This document shows positions 1-8,307 of a DNA stretch of 64,000 nt, piece after piece. The notes under the pieces are model-generated. The model was not told the DNA's origin. It did no database searches and saw nothing but the letters and a program-made list of their open reading frames with translations. The DNA comes from JALGWN01 sp964598025 (GTDB lineage: Bacteria; Arandabacterota; Arandabacteria; Arandabacterales; Arandabacteraceae): contig CAZRAU010000001.1 of NCBI GenBank assembly GCA_964598025.1, forward strand, positions 1 through 64,000, written 5' to 3'. The position numbers were made by a program, and so were the translations under genes. Each line of letters opens with the position of its first letter. Positions within the stretch are counted from its first letter, which is position 1.

Positions 1-85
1 CTTTGCTTCGATCATGGGAGCCATTGTGATCATAAGGAAGAAGGCAAGGAAAAAGCCCTCTGAGCCGGAGGTGCCGGAATGGTAG
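1..85 (+). CDS. 3' end of a membrane protein, Mrp/Mbh module (partial)
   Basis: An open frame enters from the left edge in frame 2 and stops at TAG 83-85. About 27 residues are visible: a short hydrophobic stretch followed by a basic, Lys/Arg-rich cytoplasmic tail. It overlaps the start of mnhB by 7 bases, so it is co-translated. In Mrp and Mbh operons the gene before the MnhB subunit encodes a DUF4040/MbhD-MbhE-like membrane subunit, and that is the likeliest identity, inferred from position only. Confidence 0.6.
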   Translation, partial: FASIMGAIVIIRKKARKKPSEPEVPEW

Positions 86-555
86 ATGATGCAGCCAGAC
101 CGAAAGGTATGAGTCCGATAGTCAAGACCGTTTCGCTCTGGGTCAAGGGCTTCATACTGGTCTTCGGTATATACATAGTGCTCTACGGTCATCTCACCCC
201 CGGTGGCGGGTTCGGCGGCGGCGTGATCATCGCGATGGCATTCGTGCTGATGACCCTCTGTTGCGGCAAGCATGAAGCCCTGAAGCGCCTGCCGCTCGGT
301 GTCGCGGGCGAGATGGACAGCGTGGGCGCCCTGATGTTCCTGGTAATAGCCCTGTTGGGGCTTTCGGCCGGACTCGGCGGTACGTTCTTCACCAACTTTA
401 TCGCCAAGGCCAGTCCCGGAACGCCGTTCAAGCTGCTCAGCGGCGGAACGATCCTGCTCTGTAACATAGCAATTGCGATCAAGGTGGGGACTTCGCTGTT
501 TCTGATCTTCACCTTGCTGGTGATGCTGAGAGTGATCTACAAAGACGAGAGGTAA
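79..555 (+). CDS. mnhB: Na+/H+ antiporter (Mrp/Mbh) subunit MnhB
   Basis: 158-residue integral membrane subunit of a multisubunit cation/proton antiporter module. Four hydrophobic segments are visible (about residues 20-38, 47-64, 82-100 and 125-150). The family signature GHLTPGGGFGGG lies at residues 38-49. GGAGGTG at 67-73 sits five bases before the ATG. It overlaps the upstream frame and is followed closely by mnhC, so it is part of one operon. In group 4 membrane-bound hydrogenases the equivalent subunit (MbhF) belongs to the Na+-translocating arm. The ferredoxin and protease downstream favour that setting over a stand-alone Mrp antiporter, but the catalytic subunits are outside the window. 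Confidence 0.9.
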   Translation: MVDDAARPKGMSPIVKTVSLWVKGFILVFGIYIVLYGHLTPGGGFGGGVIIAMAFVLMTLCCGKHEALKRLPLGVAGEMDSVGALMFLVIALLGLSAGLGGTFFTNFIAKASPGTPFKLLSGGTILLCNIAIAIKVGTSLFLIFTLLVMLRVIYKDER

Positions 556-569
556 TCAAGGAGTAGAAG

Positions 570-917
570 ATGCACTACGCACTCTGCCTTATGCTCTTCA
601 TGATTGGGCTTTACGGGGTCTTGGTGAAGCGCAATCTCATCAAAATCATCATAAGCCTGATCATCATGGAGAGTGCGGTGAATGTGTTTATCGTGATGGT
701 GGGATACCGCAAAGACGGTATCGCGCCGATCATGAACAAGGCGATGGATGCTGAGATGTTTGTGCGTTCGGCGGTCGATCCGCTGCCCCAGGCCCTGGTT
801 CTGACTGCGATCGTCATCGGACTGGGTGTCACTGCGATGACGGTGGCCATCGCCATGAGACTCTACGAACGTTATGGGACCTACGACATCAAAGAGATTC
901 GTAGGTTGAAAGGTTAG
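570..917 (+). CDS. mnhC: Mrp/Mbh antiporter subunit MnhC (NuoK-like)
   Basis: 115-residue, three-helix subunit homologous to NuoK of complex I. It carries the typical stretch DPLPQALVLTAIVIG near residues 70-85, which is strongly conserved in MnhC and NuoK proteins. AAGGAG lies just upstream of the ATG, 14 bases after mnhB. Together with MnhD it forms the part of the module most like complex I. The normal family length is about 100-115 residues, so the gene looks complete. Confidence 0.92.
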   Translation: MHYALCLMLFMIGLYGVLVKRNLIKIIISLIIMESAVNVFIVMVGYRKDGIAPIMNKAMDAEMFVRSAVDPLPQALVLTAIVIGLGVTAMTVAIAMRLYERYGTYDIKEIRRLKG

Positions 918-929
918 GGGCGAAGAGCG

Positions 930-2414
930 ATGCAGATCATTCCACTGTTTGTGGCGATCCCTCTGGGAGCAGCCTTCTTCATCCCCATGGTGGGGAGGAA
1001 GAATCCCCGCCTCTGTGACATGCTGACGAACATAACAACTCTGTCTCTTTTCCTGATGGCGCTTTCCGTGATCGGTAAGGAGACCAGTGTCTATTGGATG
1101 GGCGGATGGATCCCGCGGCTGGGAGTACCTCTGGGGATCAATCTTGTTCTGGACGGCATGTCGATATTCATGCTGGTAACGATTACGTTGATCTCATTCC
1201 TCGTTACCGTCTACTCCATCCAATACATGGATAAATACACATCGAAGGCGCGGTTCTATAGTCTGTTTCTCTTGATGGTCGCAGGCATGAACGGTGTGGC
1301 TCTGACGGGGGATCTCTTCAACCTCTATGTATTTCTGGAAATAGCATCGATCGCATCTTACGCGCTGGTCGCTTTCGGGTGTGGACATGAGGAGCTGGAG
1401 GCATCCTTCAAGTATCTGGTCCTGGGGAGCGTGGCTTCCACGCTGATTCTCTTCGGGATCGCGATCACCTATGCGATGACCGGAAGTCTCAACATGGCCC
1501 AGATCTCGACCACAATAGGAGGGGATCTCAAGGCCATACATCTGTTCGCGATCGCCCTTTTCATATCGGGCTTCGGCCTCAAGGCCGCCCTCGTGCCCTT
1601 CCATGCCTGGCTCCCTGACGCCCACCCGTCCGCTCCGGCCCCGATATCAGCGATGCTTTCGGGAGTCTTGATCAAGACCATCGGGATCTATGCCATGGCC
1701 AGGTTGATGCTGAACGTGTTCGGCCTGACCCCGCTGATCTCGTATATCATGATGGTTCTGGGAACGGTCTCTATGGTGGTTGGGGTTCTGCTTTGTATGG
1801 GACAGGATGATATCAAGCGATTCCTGGCCTATTCCAGCATAAGCCAGGTGGGGTATGTGGTCCTGGGTATTGGGTTGGGGACGCGGCTCGGCATCGCGGC
1901 CGCTCTGTTCCACCTCATAAACCACGCCGTGTTCAAGTCCCTCTTGTTCCTCAACTCGGGGGCTGTTGAGTATTCCACGGGCACCAGGGATCTCAACAAG
2001 ATGGGAGCGCTCAGGCAGAAGCTGCCGGTGACCGGTACCACCTCCCTTATCGCCTCGATGTCGATAGCCGGCATCCCGCCTTTCAGTGGTTTCTGGAGCA
2101 AACTCTTCATCATATTGGCCTGTGTTCAGGCGCAGCGCTTCGGTTTCGCCGCCTGGGCAACGGGGGTGAGCGTGTTGACCCTGGCCGCTTTCATGCGGTT
2201 GCAGCGCAGGGCTTTCTTCGGGGAGCCGAAGGAGGCGTATGCGGCTGCACAGAAGGTGCCCGGATCCATGAAGGTCTCGATGGTGGGTCTGGCCATCCTG
2301 TGTGTAGTGATGGGATTACTGTGGTTGCCCAAGGCCCAGCAGATTTTCCTGATTCCCGCAGCCCGTGTGCTGCAGGAGGGGCTGGATTACGCATCGTATG
2401 TTCTCGGGATGTAA
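930..2414 (+). CDS. mnhD: Mrp/Mbh antiporter subunit MnhD (NuoN/NuoM-like)
   Basis: 494-residue polytopic protein of the proton-conducting antiporter family (Proton_antipo_M). About 14 hydrophobic segments are spread along the chain. The conserved motif FHAWLPDAHPSAP lies around residues 226-238, and a conserved Glu in the fifth helix (around ELEASFKY) is present. This subunit is expected to form the ion channel. It is encoded between mnhC and mnhE with 12-base gaps. Length and motifs are complete, with no frameshift. Confidence 0.93.
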   Translation: MQIIPLFVAIPLGAAFFIPMVGRKNPRLCDMLTNITTLSLFLMALSVIGKETSVYWMGGWIPRLGVPLGINLVLDGMSIFMLVTITLISFLVTVYSIQYMDKYTSKARFYSLFLLMVAGMNGVALTGDLFNLYVFLEIASIASYALVAFGCGHEELEASFKYLVLGSVASTLILFGIAITYAMTGSLNMAQISTTIGGDLKAIHLFAIALFISGFGLKAALVPFHAWLPDAHPSAPAPISAMLSGVLIKTIGIYAMARLMLNVFGLTPLISYIMMVLGTVSMVVGVLLCMGQDDIKRFLAYSSISQVGYVVLGIGLGTRLGIAAALFHLINHAVFKSLLFLNSGAVEYSTGTRDLNKMGALRQKLPVTGTTSLIASMSIAGIPPFSGFWSKLFIILACVQAQRFGFAAWATGVSVLTLAAFMRLQRRAFFGEPKEAYAAAQKVPGSMKVSMVGLAILCVVMGLLWLPKAQQIFLIPAARVLQEGLDYASYVLGM

Positions 2415-2426
2415 GGGGGAGTAGGC

Positions 2427-2936
2427 TTGAGAAAGATAACTCTGACGATACTCTCATTCGTCATATGGGTCCTGCTCGTTTGGCCGTTTGACCCGGTTGA
2501 CGGCGCGCTGGATGTGCAGAGTGTTGTTGCAGGTGCGATCGTGGCCGTCTTCGTGGGACTTTACTTCGGGGACAAGATCGACAGGAAGCTGCATTTGTCC
2601 CACGTTTTCAAGCGCATTTTCTGGATGGTCCTCTATATTCCTGTTTTCTTCTGGTATGTCGTGGTTGCCAACCTTGACGTGGTCTATAGGGTCATTCACC
2701 CGGACATGCCGATCCATCCCGGTATCGTCAAGGTCAAGACCACGCTCAAGAACCCGGCAGGAAGAACTATGTTGGCCAACTCCATCACCCTCACTCCGGG
2801 AACCTTGACCGTGGACATAACCGACGATGATTATCTCTATGTTCACTGGATCAATGTGAAGAGTGATGATATCGAGGAGGCGACCAAAGAAGTCGTCGCT
2901 CGGTTCGAGACCTTCTTGAGGAGGATCTTTGAATGA
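2427..2936 (+). CDS. mnhE: Mrp/Mbh antiporter subunit MnhE
   Basis: 169-residue MnhE/MbhA-type subunit. Two to three hydrophobic segments in the N-terminal 75 residues are followed by a soluble domain. The soluble domain carries the family hallmark in which Asn-Ser-Ile-Thr-Leu-Thr-Pro-Gly-Thr precedes a short beta-rich tail (about residues 118-128). TTG is the start codon, preceded by GGGGGAG. The stop codon overlaps the ATG of mnhF (ATGA), so the two are translationally coupled. Confidence 0.9.
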   Translation: MRKITLTILSFVIWVLLVWPFDPVDGALDVQSVVAGAIVAVFVGLYFGDKIDRKLHLSHVFKRIFWMVLYIPVFFWYVVVANLDVVYRVIHPDMPIHPGIVKVKTTLKNPAGRTMLANSITLTPGTLTVDITDDDYLYVHWINVKSDDIEEATKEVVARFETFLRRIFE

Positions 2937-3196
2937 CATTCATCTACTTCATAGCCGGCCTTCTGGCGGCCTCTTGCTTCATGTGCCTCTACCGTATCGG
3001 ACACGGGCCGACCGCATCTGACAGGAGTGTGGCTATTGATATATTCGGGACCGTGGTGGTGGGCTTTGTTTGTCTCTCGGCGATTCTCCTGCGTAAGGAC
3101 TTCTACATTAATCTGGCAATAGCATGGGCTCTGGTTAGTTTCATAGGAACACTGGCCCTCTCTAAGCACCTGGAGGGGAGGAAGTTCGATGAGTAG
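2933..3196 (+). CDS. mnhF: Mrp/Mbh antiporter subunit MnhF
   Basis: 87-residue, three-helix membrane protein, of normal size for MnhF/MrpF. It contains the family segment GPTASDRSVAIDIFG after the first helix (about residues 25-39). The gene overlaps mnhE by 4 bases and mnhG by 8 bases. In Mrp-type systems MnhE, MnhF and MnhG form a small hydrophobic subcomplex, and the order E-F-G here is the standard one. Confidence 0.9.
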   Translation: MTFIYFIAGLLAASCFMCLYRIGHGPTASDRSVAIDIFGTVVVGFVCLSAILLRKDFYINLAIAWALVSFIGTLALSKHLEGRKFDE

Positions 3197-3551
3197 CAAC
3201 ATGATAGTGGGATATATCTTCGTCACTGTAGGAGCCATCTTCGATTTCTTTGGCTGTATAGGCCTGGTGAGATTGCCCGATGTGTATAACAGGCTTCAGG
3301 CGGCGACCAAGTGCGTTACCCTGGGTACAATCTTCATCCTGGTCGGAACCGCCGTAGCCACGGCCGACCCGGCCATCGCGATCAAAGCGGTACTGTGTGC
3401 CATCTTCGTGCTGATAACTTCTCCCACCGGCGCTCACGCGCTGGCCAGGGGCTCATACATATCCGGTGTAAAACTCTGGGAAAAGAGCGTTGCCGACAAG
3501 TTCAAGGATAGGGCGGAGGAGATCAAGTCACAAGTGGGGGAGGCGAGATGA
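3189..3551 (+). CDS. mnhG: Mrp/Mbh antiporter subunit MnhG
   Basis: 120-residue MnhG/PhaG family protein with three hydrophobic segments. The conserved first-loop motif GLVRLPDVYNRLQAATK lies near residues 25-41 and identifies the family. A hydrophilic C-terminal tail of about 25 residues follows the last helix. It starts inside the end of mnhF and overlaps the next gene by 4 bases, continuing the tight operon. Confidence 0.92.
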   Translation: MSSNMIVGYIFVTVGAIFDFFGCIGLVRLPDVYNRLQAATKCVTLGTIFILVGTAVATADPAIAIKAVLCAIFVLITSPTGAHALARGSYISGVKLWEKSVADKFKDRAEEIKSQVGEAR

Positions 3552-4156
3552 AGTTGATAGGTCTTTTGCAGGTGAGGCTTCTCAAGGAAGCGATGAGAGC
3601 GTTGTTCACCGGTCCTTATACATCCAAGTTTCCTGCGGTGCCTTCTGAGGCCTACCCCAGATTCCGGGGCAAGCCCAAGTTCGATGAGGAGGCCTGTGTG
3701 GGGTGCGGAGCCTGCGCCATGGTCTGTCCGGCGAGTGACATAACCATCAGCGACGATCTTGAGAATAGGAAGCGAACCATTACGCTCTACTACGATAAAT
3801 GCATAGGATGCGGCCAGTGTGAAGCCAACTGCATCACCGAGAAGGGCGTGAAGCTCAGTCAGGACTATACCATGGTCTATTTCGACCGCAAAGACGCCCA
3901 GACCCACATAGACAAGGATCTTGTATTGTGTGAGGTCTGCGGCGATGTCATAAGCACGGCCGATCACATCAAGTGGGTCACCGACAAGCTCGGCCCTCAG
4001 GCCTATGCGAACCCCACTCTTATGCTTGCTGCTCTGAAGGACGCCAGGGTCCTCGGCGACCTTCCGGCGCGGGACAAGGATCTTGGACCCGGCCGGCAGG
4101 ATGTTGTGAGAATGCTCTGTGCCAAGTGTAGGCGCAAGGTGCAGATGGCGGCTTAA
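3548..4156 (+). CDS. 2x[4Fe-4S] ferredoxin-type hydrogenase subunit (NuoI/EchF/HyfH-like)
   Basis: 202-residue iron-sulfur protein. Two classical 4Fe-4S motifs bind clusters: C50-C53-C56-C60 (ending CP) and C85-C88-C91-C95. Two further CxxC pairs (C128/C131 and C191/C194) could form a zinc or additional cluster site, as seen in some hydrogenase-4 and CooX-like proteins. A hydrophobic, membrane-associating N-terminus precedes the clusters, as in NuoI. Encoded directly after mnhG, it would carry electrons from ferredoxin to a group 4 [NiFe] hydrogenase. That assignment is inferred from context; the hydrogenase subunits themselves are not in view. Confidence 0.82.
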   Translation: MKLIGLLQVRLLKEAMRALFTGPYTSKFPAVPSEAYPRFRGKPKFDEEACVGCGACAMVCPASDITISDDLENRKRTITLYYDKCIGCGQCEANCITEKGVKLSQDYTMVYFDRKDAQTHIDKDLVLCEVCGDVISTADHIKWVTDKLGPQAYANPTLMLAALKDARVLGDLPARDKDLGPGRQDVVRMLCAKCRRKVQMAA

Positions 4157-4200
4157 GGATCCGGTCCGGGCGGCAAAATGCACTTCTACCTTCAGGCTGT

Positions 4201-4677
4201 ATGATGGATGATTCCACGCTGACCCGCATGCTTGCCGGCCGTGTCGTCATTGCCTGCATCGGGAACGAGCTCAGGGGAGATGACGGGGTGGGGCCCTTCA
4301 TTGCAGGTCTCTTGAAACCTACGGACTCCATGACGCTGGTCGACTGCGGCGAGACGCCGGAGAACTACCTTGGTGTGATAGCCCGCCACAAGCCGGAAAA
4401 AGTGCTTATCATAGATGCCGCCTATTTCGGTGGCGAGCCGGGCGACATAAAGACCGTCAAGAAATCCGAGATAGGTGGTGGCGGGGCCTCCACGCACGAT
4501 GCTATTCTCACGCTTTTCGCGGACTACATCGAGGCCCGGACCGGTGCAGAGGCTTTTTTCATTGCCATTCAACCCAAAAGCTCCCAAGTTGGAAGTGGGC
4601 TGAGTCCAGAGGTGGAGGCGGCCGGGTTGAGGCTGGCTGCCGCCATCAATGATATACTCGAGCGAACAGAAGAATAG
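4201..4677 (+). CDS. [NiFe]-hydrogenase maturation protease
   Basis: 158-residue endopeptidase of the HycI/HyaD/HybD family. It removes the C-terminal extension of the hydrogenase large subunit after nickel insertion. The signature GNELRGDDGVG (residues 21-31) supplies the nickel-sensing acidic ligands (Glu23, Asp27/28). A STHDAIL segment near residue 97 holds the conserved His. It lies 44 bases after the ferredoxin gene and is the best evidence in the window that the Mrp module belongs to a hydrogenase rather than to a plain antiporter. No clear Shine-Dalgarno sequence was seen; ATG at 4201 or 4204 would both work. Confidence 0.88.
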   Translation: MMDDSTLTRMLAGRVVIACIGNELRGDDGVGPFIAGLLKPTDSMTLVDCGETPENYLGVIARHKPEKVLIIDAAYFGGEPGDIKTVKKSEIGGGGASTHDAILTLFADYIEARTGAEAFFIAIQPKSSQVGSGLSPEVEAAGLRLAAAINDILERTEE

Positions 4678-4767
4678 GTGAGCGTGAAGCACGGGCCTCA
4701 CGGGGCCGGGTCTCTGTGTCCGGCGGTTATCGGCGGTGGGTTGCCGGGTCGAAGGGAGGCAGCAAGA

Positions 4768-5928
4768 GTGAAGCAACAACTCAGGTGTGTGATGGGCTTG
4801 TTCATGACTGTCTTCGTGCTCGCCGGCAGTGCGGCTTGGGCGGAGGAAGGCTCTCCGGCGCGCAGCGCGATCTTCTTTATCGGGGACGGCATGGGGCCCC
4901 AGATAGTCAGTATAGTCAAGATCTACGCCGAGGAATCGCTGGGGCGGGATCTAAACATGGTGAATCTGGCGAATACCGGCACTACAGGTTACATGACCAC
5001 GCACGCTAATGACAGAATGGTCACCGACTCTGCCGCCTCCGGGACCGCCCTAGCTACCGGGCATAAGACCAACAACGGTATGATTGGGGTTGACCCGGAC
5101 GGGGACACCGTTGAGAACCTCTTCGAGATGGCGGTCCGAAACGGGAAGTCGGTCGGTGTTGTTACCACCACGTCGGTCACGGACGCCACGCCGGCGGCGT
5201 TTCTGGCGCATGCTTTCTCAAGACAGATGCATTTCGACATTGCAGCCCAGATCGCCGAGGGCGACGCCACGGTCGTAATGGGAGGTGGTTGGTGGTTCTT
5301 CCTGCCGCCGGACAAGGGCAAGCGGGAAGACAGCGTGGATCTTGCCGAAGCGGCGAGGCTGCAAGGGTTTGATGTGGTCTTCGACCGGGATGAGATGCTG
5401 GCTGGGAGCGGGAATAGGCTCCTTGGGCTCTTCGCCGGTGACGTGCTTCCATATGAGCGAGTCCGGAATGCGGCCAAGATCCCTTCGCTTGCGGAGATGA
5501 CGCTGAGAGCTCTTGAGATGCTTAGCGGCGATCCGGATGGCTTCATCTTGGTGGTCGAAGGCGGCAGGATCGATCACGCAGAGCACGAGAATGCCATATC
5601 CGATGCGGTTGCAGACTTCCTGGCCTTTGACGATGCGATAGGGGAGGGAATGAAGTATCAAGCGAACGACTCCACGGTCACGATTGTGGTGAGTGCCGAT
5701 CATGACTGCGGCGGTCCGGCCATCACGGCTTCCGGCTATGGCTACCCGTCACATAATCAGGTGGATACAATTGCCGATGAGGGCTGCCGCTTCATCCGGT
5801 GGGTTTCGGGCGATCACACAGGGACCATGGTGCCGGTCTTTGCCAGGGGGCCGGGTGCCGGCCGCTTCTCCGGCATCCAGAGTAACGCCGAACTGCACGG
5901 GGATCTTGCGGGCGTGCTCGGGCTGTGA
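4768..5928 (+). CDS. Alkaline phosphatase, secreted
   Basis: 386-residue metal-dependent phosphomonoesterase of the PhoA superfamily. Start chosen at GTG 4768: AAGGGAGG lies eight bases upstream, and the product then begins with a clean signal peptide cleaved after AWA (about residue 25). The longer frame from 4678 adds 30 residues with no signal features. The active site is intact: IGDGMG (metal Asp40), DSAASGTA (nucleophile Ser88), GGRIDHAEHEN, and SADHDCGG near the middle to C-terminal part, ending in HTGTMVPVFARGPGA. The enzyme should act in the periplasm or outside the cell. It follows the hydrogenase protease without an obvious terminator, so co-transcription is possible but functionally unrelated. 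Confidence 0.9.
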   Translation: MKQQLRCVMGLFMTVFVLAGSAAWAEEGSPARSAIFFIGDGMGPQIVSIVKIYAEESLGRDLNMVNLANTGTTGYMTTHANDRMVTDSAASGTALATGHKTNNGMIGVDPDGDTVENLFEMAVRNGKSVGVVTTTSVTDATPAAFLAHAFSRQMHFDIAAQIAEGDATVVMGGGWWFFLPPDKGKREDSVDLAEAARLQGFDVVFDRDEMLAGSGNRLLGLFAGDVLPYERVRNAAKIPSLAEMTLRALEMLSGDPDGFILVVEGGRIDHAEHENAISDAVADFLAFDDAIGEGMKYQANDSTVTIVVSADHDCGGPAITASGYGYPSHNQVDTIADEGCRFIRWVSGDHTGTMVPVFARGPGAGRFSGIQSNAELHGDLAGVLGL

Positions 5929-5955
5929 TATCCATTACTGAAAAAGGAGTGCGGC

Positions 5956-7389
5956 ATGACAAGCAAAGCGGACATCGGGAAAGCCCTGAACCTGGTGAAG
6001 AAGGTCGGGGCGGACGACGTTCATCTTAAGTTTGTAGACATTCTCGGGAAGTGGCACCAGATCGCTCTCCCCGTTTCCAACTTCAGCGCTGAGATCTTCA
6101 CGAAAGGTGTGAACTTCGACGGCTCCAGTATTCCCGGATTCACCAGGCTTGAAAGCGGCGATGTAAGTCTAGTTCCGGACCCCTCCACCCATTTCGTGGA
6201 AGAAGGCGAGAGCGCGCGCAGCGTGAGTTTCATCTGCGACTGCGTCGAGGCCGATACGCGCAGGCCTTTTGCGCGTGATCCGCGACGCGTAGCAGGGAGG
6301 GCCGAGCAGTATCTGGTCAGGACCGGAATAGCCGACAAGGCCCTGTTCATGCCGGAGTTGGAGTTCAACCTCTTCAATGAGGTGATCATGATGGGACTCC
6401 CGGACATCACGGGTTACACGGTGATGTCGTTGGAGGGCGGCATCGATCCGGAACACAACTCCAAGGTCTTTCCCTGGATCGGCCACAAGCGTGGTTACCA
6501 TGCTCTGCCGCCGGCCGACGAGCACCTGGATCTGCGTTCCCAGATGGTACATCGGATGGAACAGGCAGGGATTGCGGTCAAGTATTCACACCATGAAGTG
6601 GGGTCGGCGGGCCAGTGTGAGATAGAAGTCCGGGCGGACACGCTCAAGCGGATCGCGGACCGGATAATGATCAGCAAGTACATCATCAAGAATGTGGCTG
6701 CCGATAATGGGCTGACCGCAACCTTCATTCCCAAGCCGCTTTACAGCCAGCCCGGCAACGGCATGCACTTCCACCAGCACCTGGTGAAGAACCGGAAATA
6801 CATATTCTACAAGAAAGGCGGATACGGCAATCTCAGTAAGACCGCTCTCTACTACGTCGGCGGTCTTCTCAAACACGGGCGCGCGCTTCTGGCGCTGGCA
6901 TGCGCAAGTACCAACTCCTATAAGAGACTGGTACCTGGGTTTGAGGCCCCGACATGTTTCGTTTTCGGCATCGGAAACCGGAGTGCGGCCGTCCGGATAC
7001 CGAAGGACATAAACTCAGCGGAGCGGGCACGCGTCGAGTTCAGACCCTCCGATGGGTCGGCGAACTGCTATTTGTCGGCCGCTGCGATGCTGATGGCGGG
7101 GCTGGATGGGATCAAGCGGAAGATCGATCCCGAGAAAGAGGGTTTCGGGCCGCTCGGCACGGACATCTTCAAGATTCAGGACATGGAGGCGAGCGGTATC
7201 GAGCCGGTTCCCTTCTCCCTGGGCGAGGCGCTTGAAGCGCTTAAGGCCGACCACGGCTTCCTCTTGGAAGGCGGTGTTTTCACCGAGGATCTCATAGAAA
7301 CCTGGATAGATCTGAAGTATACCACAGAGGTGAAAGAGGTCATGCGGCGGCCACATCCTTATGAGATCGAGCTATACCTGGATTGCTGA
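5956..7389 (+). CDS. glnA: Glutamine synthetase, type I
   Basis: 477-residue GlnA making glutamine from glutamate, ammonia and ATP. Recognisable blocks are MPELEFNLF, GNGMHFHQHL, TNSYKRLVPGFEAP, RSAAVRIP, and a variant RVEFRPSDGSANCYL block. A beta-type insertion is present after the MPELEFNLF region. The GSI-beta adenylylation site aligns without gaps to DIFKIQ, with Phe405 (codon 7168-7170) in place of the modifiable Tyr, so control by adenylylation is unlikely. AAAAAGGAG precedes the ATG. A palindromic repeat begins at the base after its stop codon. Confidence 0.95.
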   Translation: MTSKADIGKALNLVKKVGADDVHLKFVDILGKWHQIALPVSNFSAEIFTKGVNFDGSSIPGFTRLESGDVSLVPDPSTHFVEEGESARSVSFICDCVEADTRRPFARDPRRVAGRAEQYLVRTGIADKALFMPELEFNLFNEVIMMGLPDITGYTVMSLEGGIDPEHNSKVFPWIGHKRGYHALPPADEHLDLRSQMVHRMEQAGIAVKYSHHEVGSAGQCEIEVRADTLKRIADRIMISKYIIKNVAADNGLTATFIPKPLYSQPGNGMHFHQHLVKNRKYIFYKKGGYGNLSKTALYYVGGLLKHGRALLALACASTNSYKRLVPGFEAPTCFVFGIGNRSAAVRIPKDINSAERARVEFRPSDGSANCYLSAAAMLMAGLDGIKRKIDPEKEGFGPLGTDIFKIQDMEASGIEPVPFSLGEALEALKADHGFLLEGGVFTEDLIETWIDLKYTTEVKEVMRRPHPYEIELYLDC

Positions 7390-7516
7390 CCAGGCCGGCC
7401 AGAAACGCCCATCTGCCTTGTTGCGCTCGCCCGCTGTTGCTGCGACGCACGCAAAAGTGCGCCTCGCTCACGCGGTCTTCGCGTGCCTCGTAAATGAGAA
7501 TTCCCGGCGAGCCTGG
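7390..7516 (+). repeat. Palindromic interspersed element, copy A
   Basis: 127-bp element starting at the base after the glnA stop codon. Its ends are inverted (CCAGGC at 7390-7395, GCCTGG at 7511-7516), and an inner hairpin pairs GACGCAC with GTGCGCC around 7453-7475. The order of internal blocks (GTTGCGCTCG, TGCTGCGACGCAC, GTGCGCCTCGC, CTTCGCGTGCCTCG) is shared with copies at 12521, 26209 and 36931. It lies between convergent genes and may act as a bidirectional terminator. The rest of the gap to 7601 shows no gene. Confidence 0.7.
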
Positions 7517-7601
7517 GGGCGATTCTGAGGCCCCGGACCTCGATTGTGCACCTCGTCCGATTGGCCAAGCCCGACACCGCTATCGTCCGCATTACCGGGT
7601 G

Positions 7602-8297
7602 TCAATGCTCGCCGCTTTTTCTCAATACCACTGATCTGAGGCCGGGGCATTCCATGAGGTTTGCTTCACCGGACGCGACCCAGTCAGCGGTCGCCTGCCG
7701 GTTCTCTACCCTGATGCCTACCAGCTGGTCAGCCCCATAGTCAAAGAGGATGGGAGACAAGGGTGTGGATGGGCCGAAGACGATCGTATAACAGGATGCG
7801 GAGGCGGCCAGCAAGGCTTGCAACGAGTGATCGACAATCGATACATCTGAGATGATTGCTATATCGACTCCGGGAAGAACCCGCTCTGCCGCGTCCTTTT
7901 CAACCGTAATGACGTCTGCGGCGAGGGCCTTGAGGTGCTCGGTGAAGGCGAATTCACCCACCAATCCGACGCTCTTGCCGCCGGCTCTCGGGATACTATA
8001 TGGGTGGAAGGACGCCGGTTTCAGGTTTTCCTGAAGCAAGGCGTTCATCGCCGCCACGCCGAGGCTTGCTTCGGAGGGCCTCGAAGAAGACGCAAGAGGA
8101 AGCAAGTCCTTCAAGGGGCTTCCTGAGAGACCTTCACATAGTTGCAGGCGCGCCGCCGGCCCATGCCCGTCGGGCGGCATGGCCGCCAGACCGCAGTGGG
8201 ATGAGACCACGAAGGTGCACCGGGGTCCGACGATGACTTCCTCCAGACTCAGCGTGCTTGGGGGCAAACTTGCTGCAAGGCTTTCGAGCAGCGACAT
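7602..8297 (-). CDS. DUF4213/DUF364 family protein (putative heavy-metal chelation domain)
   Basis: 231-residue protein with an N-terminal enolase-N-like DUF4213 part. A Rossmann-like DUF364 domain follows, recognised by GKSVGLVGEF, DIAIISDVSIVDHSLQALL and the TIVFGPSTPLSP region. Families of this type are predicted to bind metals or sulfur-containing ligands; no reaction is established. ATG 8297 was chosen because GAGG lies upstream and it avoids overlapping the previous stop; a TTG at 8324 would add nine residues. It is the last gene of a three-gene reverse operon with an outer-membrane barrel and a rubrerythrin. Confidence 0.75.
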   Translation of the reverse strand: MSLLESLAASLPPSTLSLEEVIVGPRCTFVVSSHCGLAAMPPDGHGPAARLQLCEGLSGSPLKDLLPLASSSRPSEASLGVAAMNALLQENLKPASFHPYSIPRAGGKSVGLVGEFAFTEHLKALAADVITVEKDAAERVLPGVDIAIISDVSIVDHSLQALLAASASCYTIVFGPSTPLSPILFDYGADQLVGIRVENRQATADWVASGEANLMECPGLRSVVLRKSGEH

Positions 8298-8307
8298 GAT
8301 GGCCTCG

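Noticed and set aside
4678..4767. Longer start for the alkaline phosphatase
   Set aside because: It would bury the signal peptide 30 residues into the chain, and GTG 4768 has its own Shine-Dalgarno sequence.
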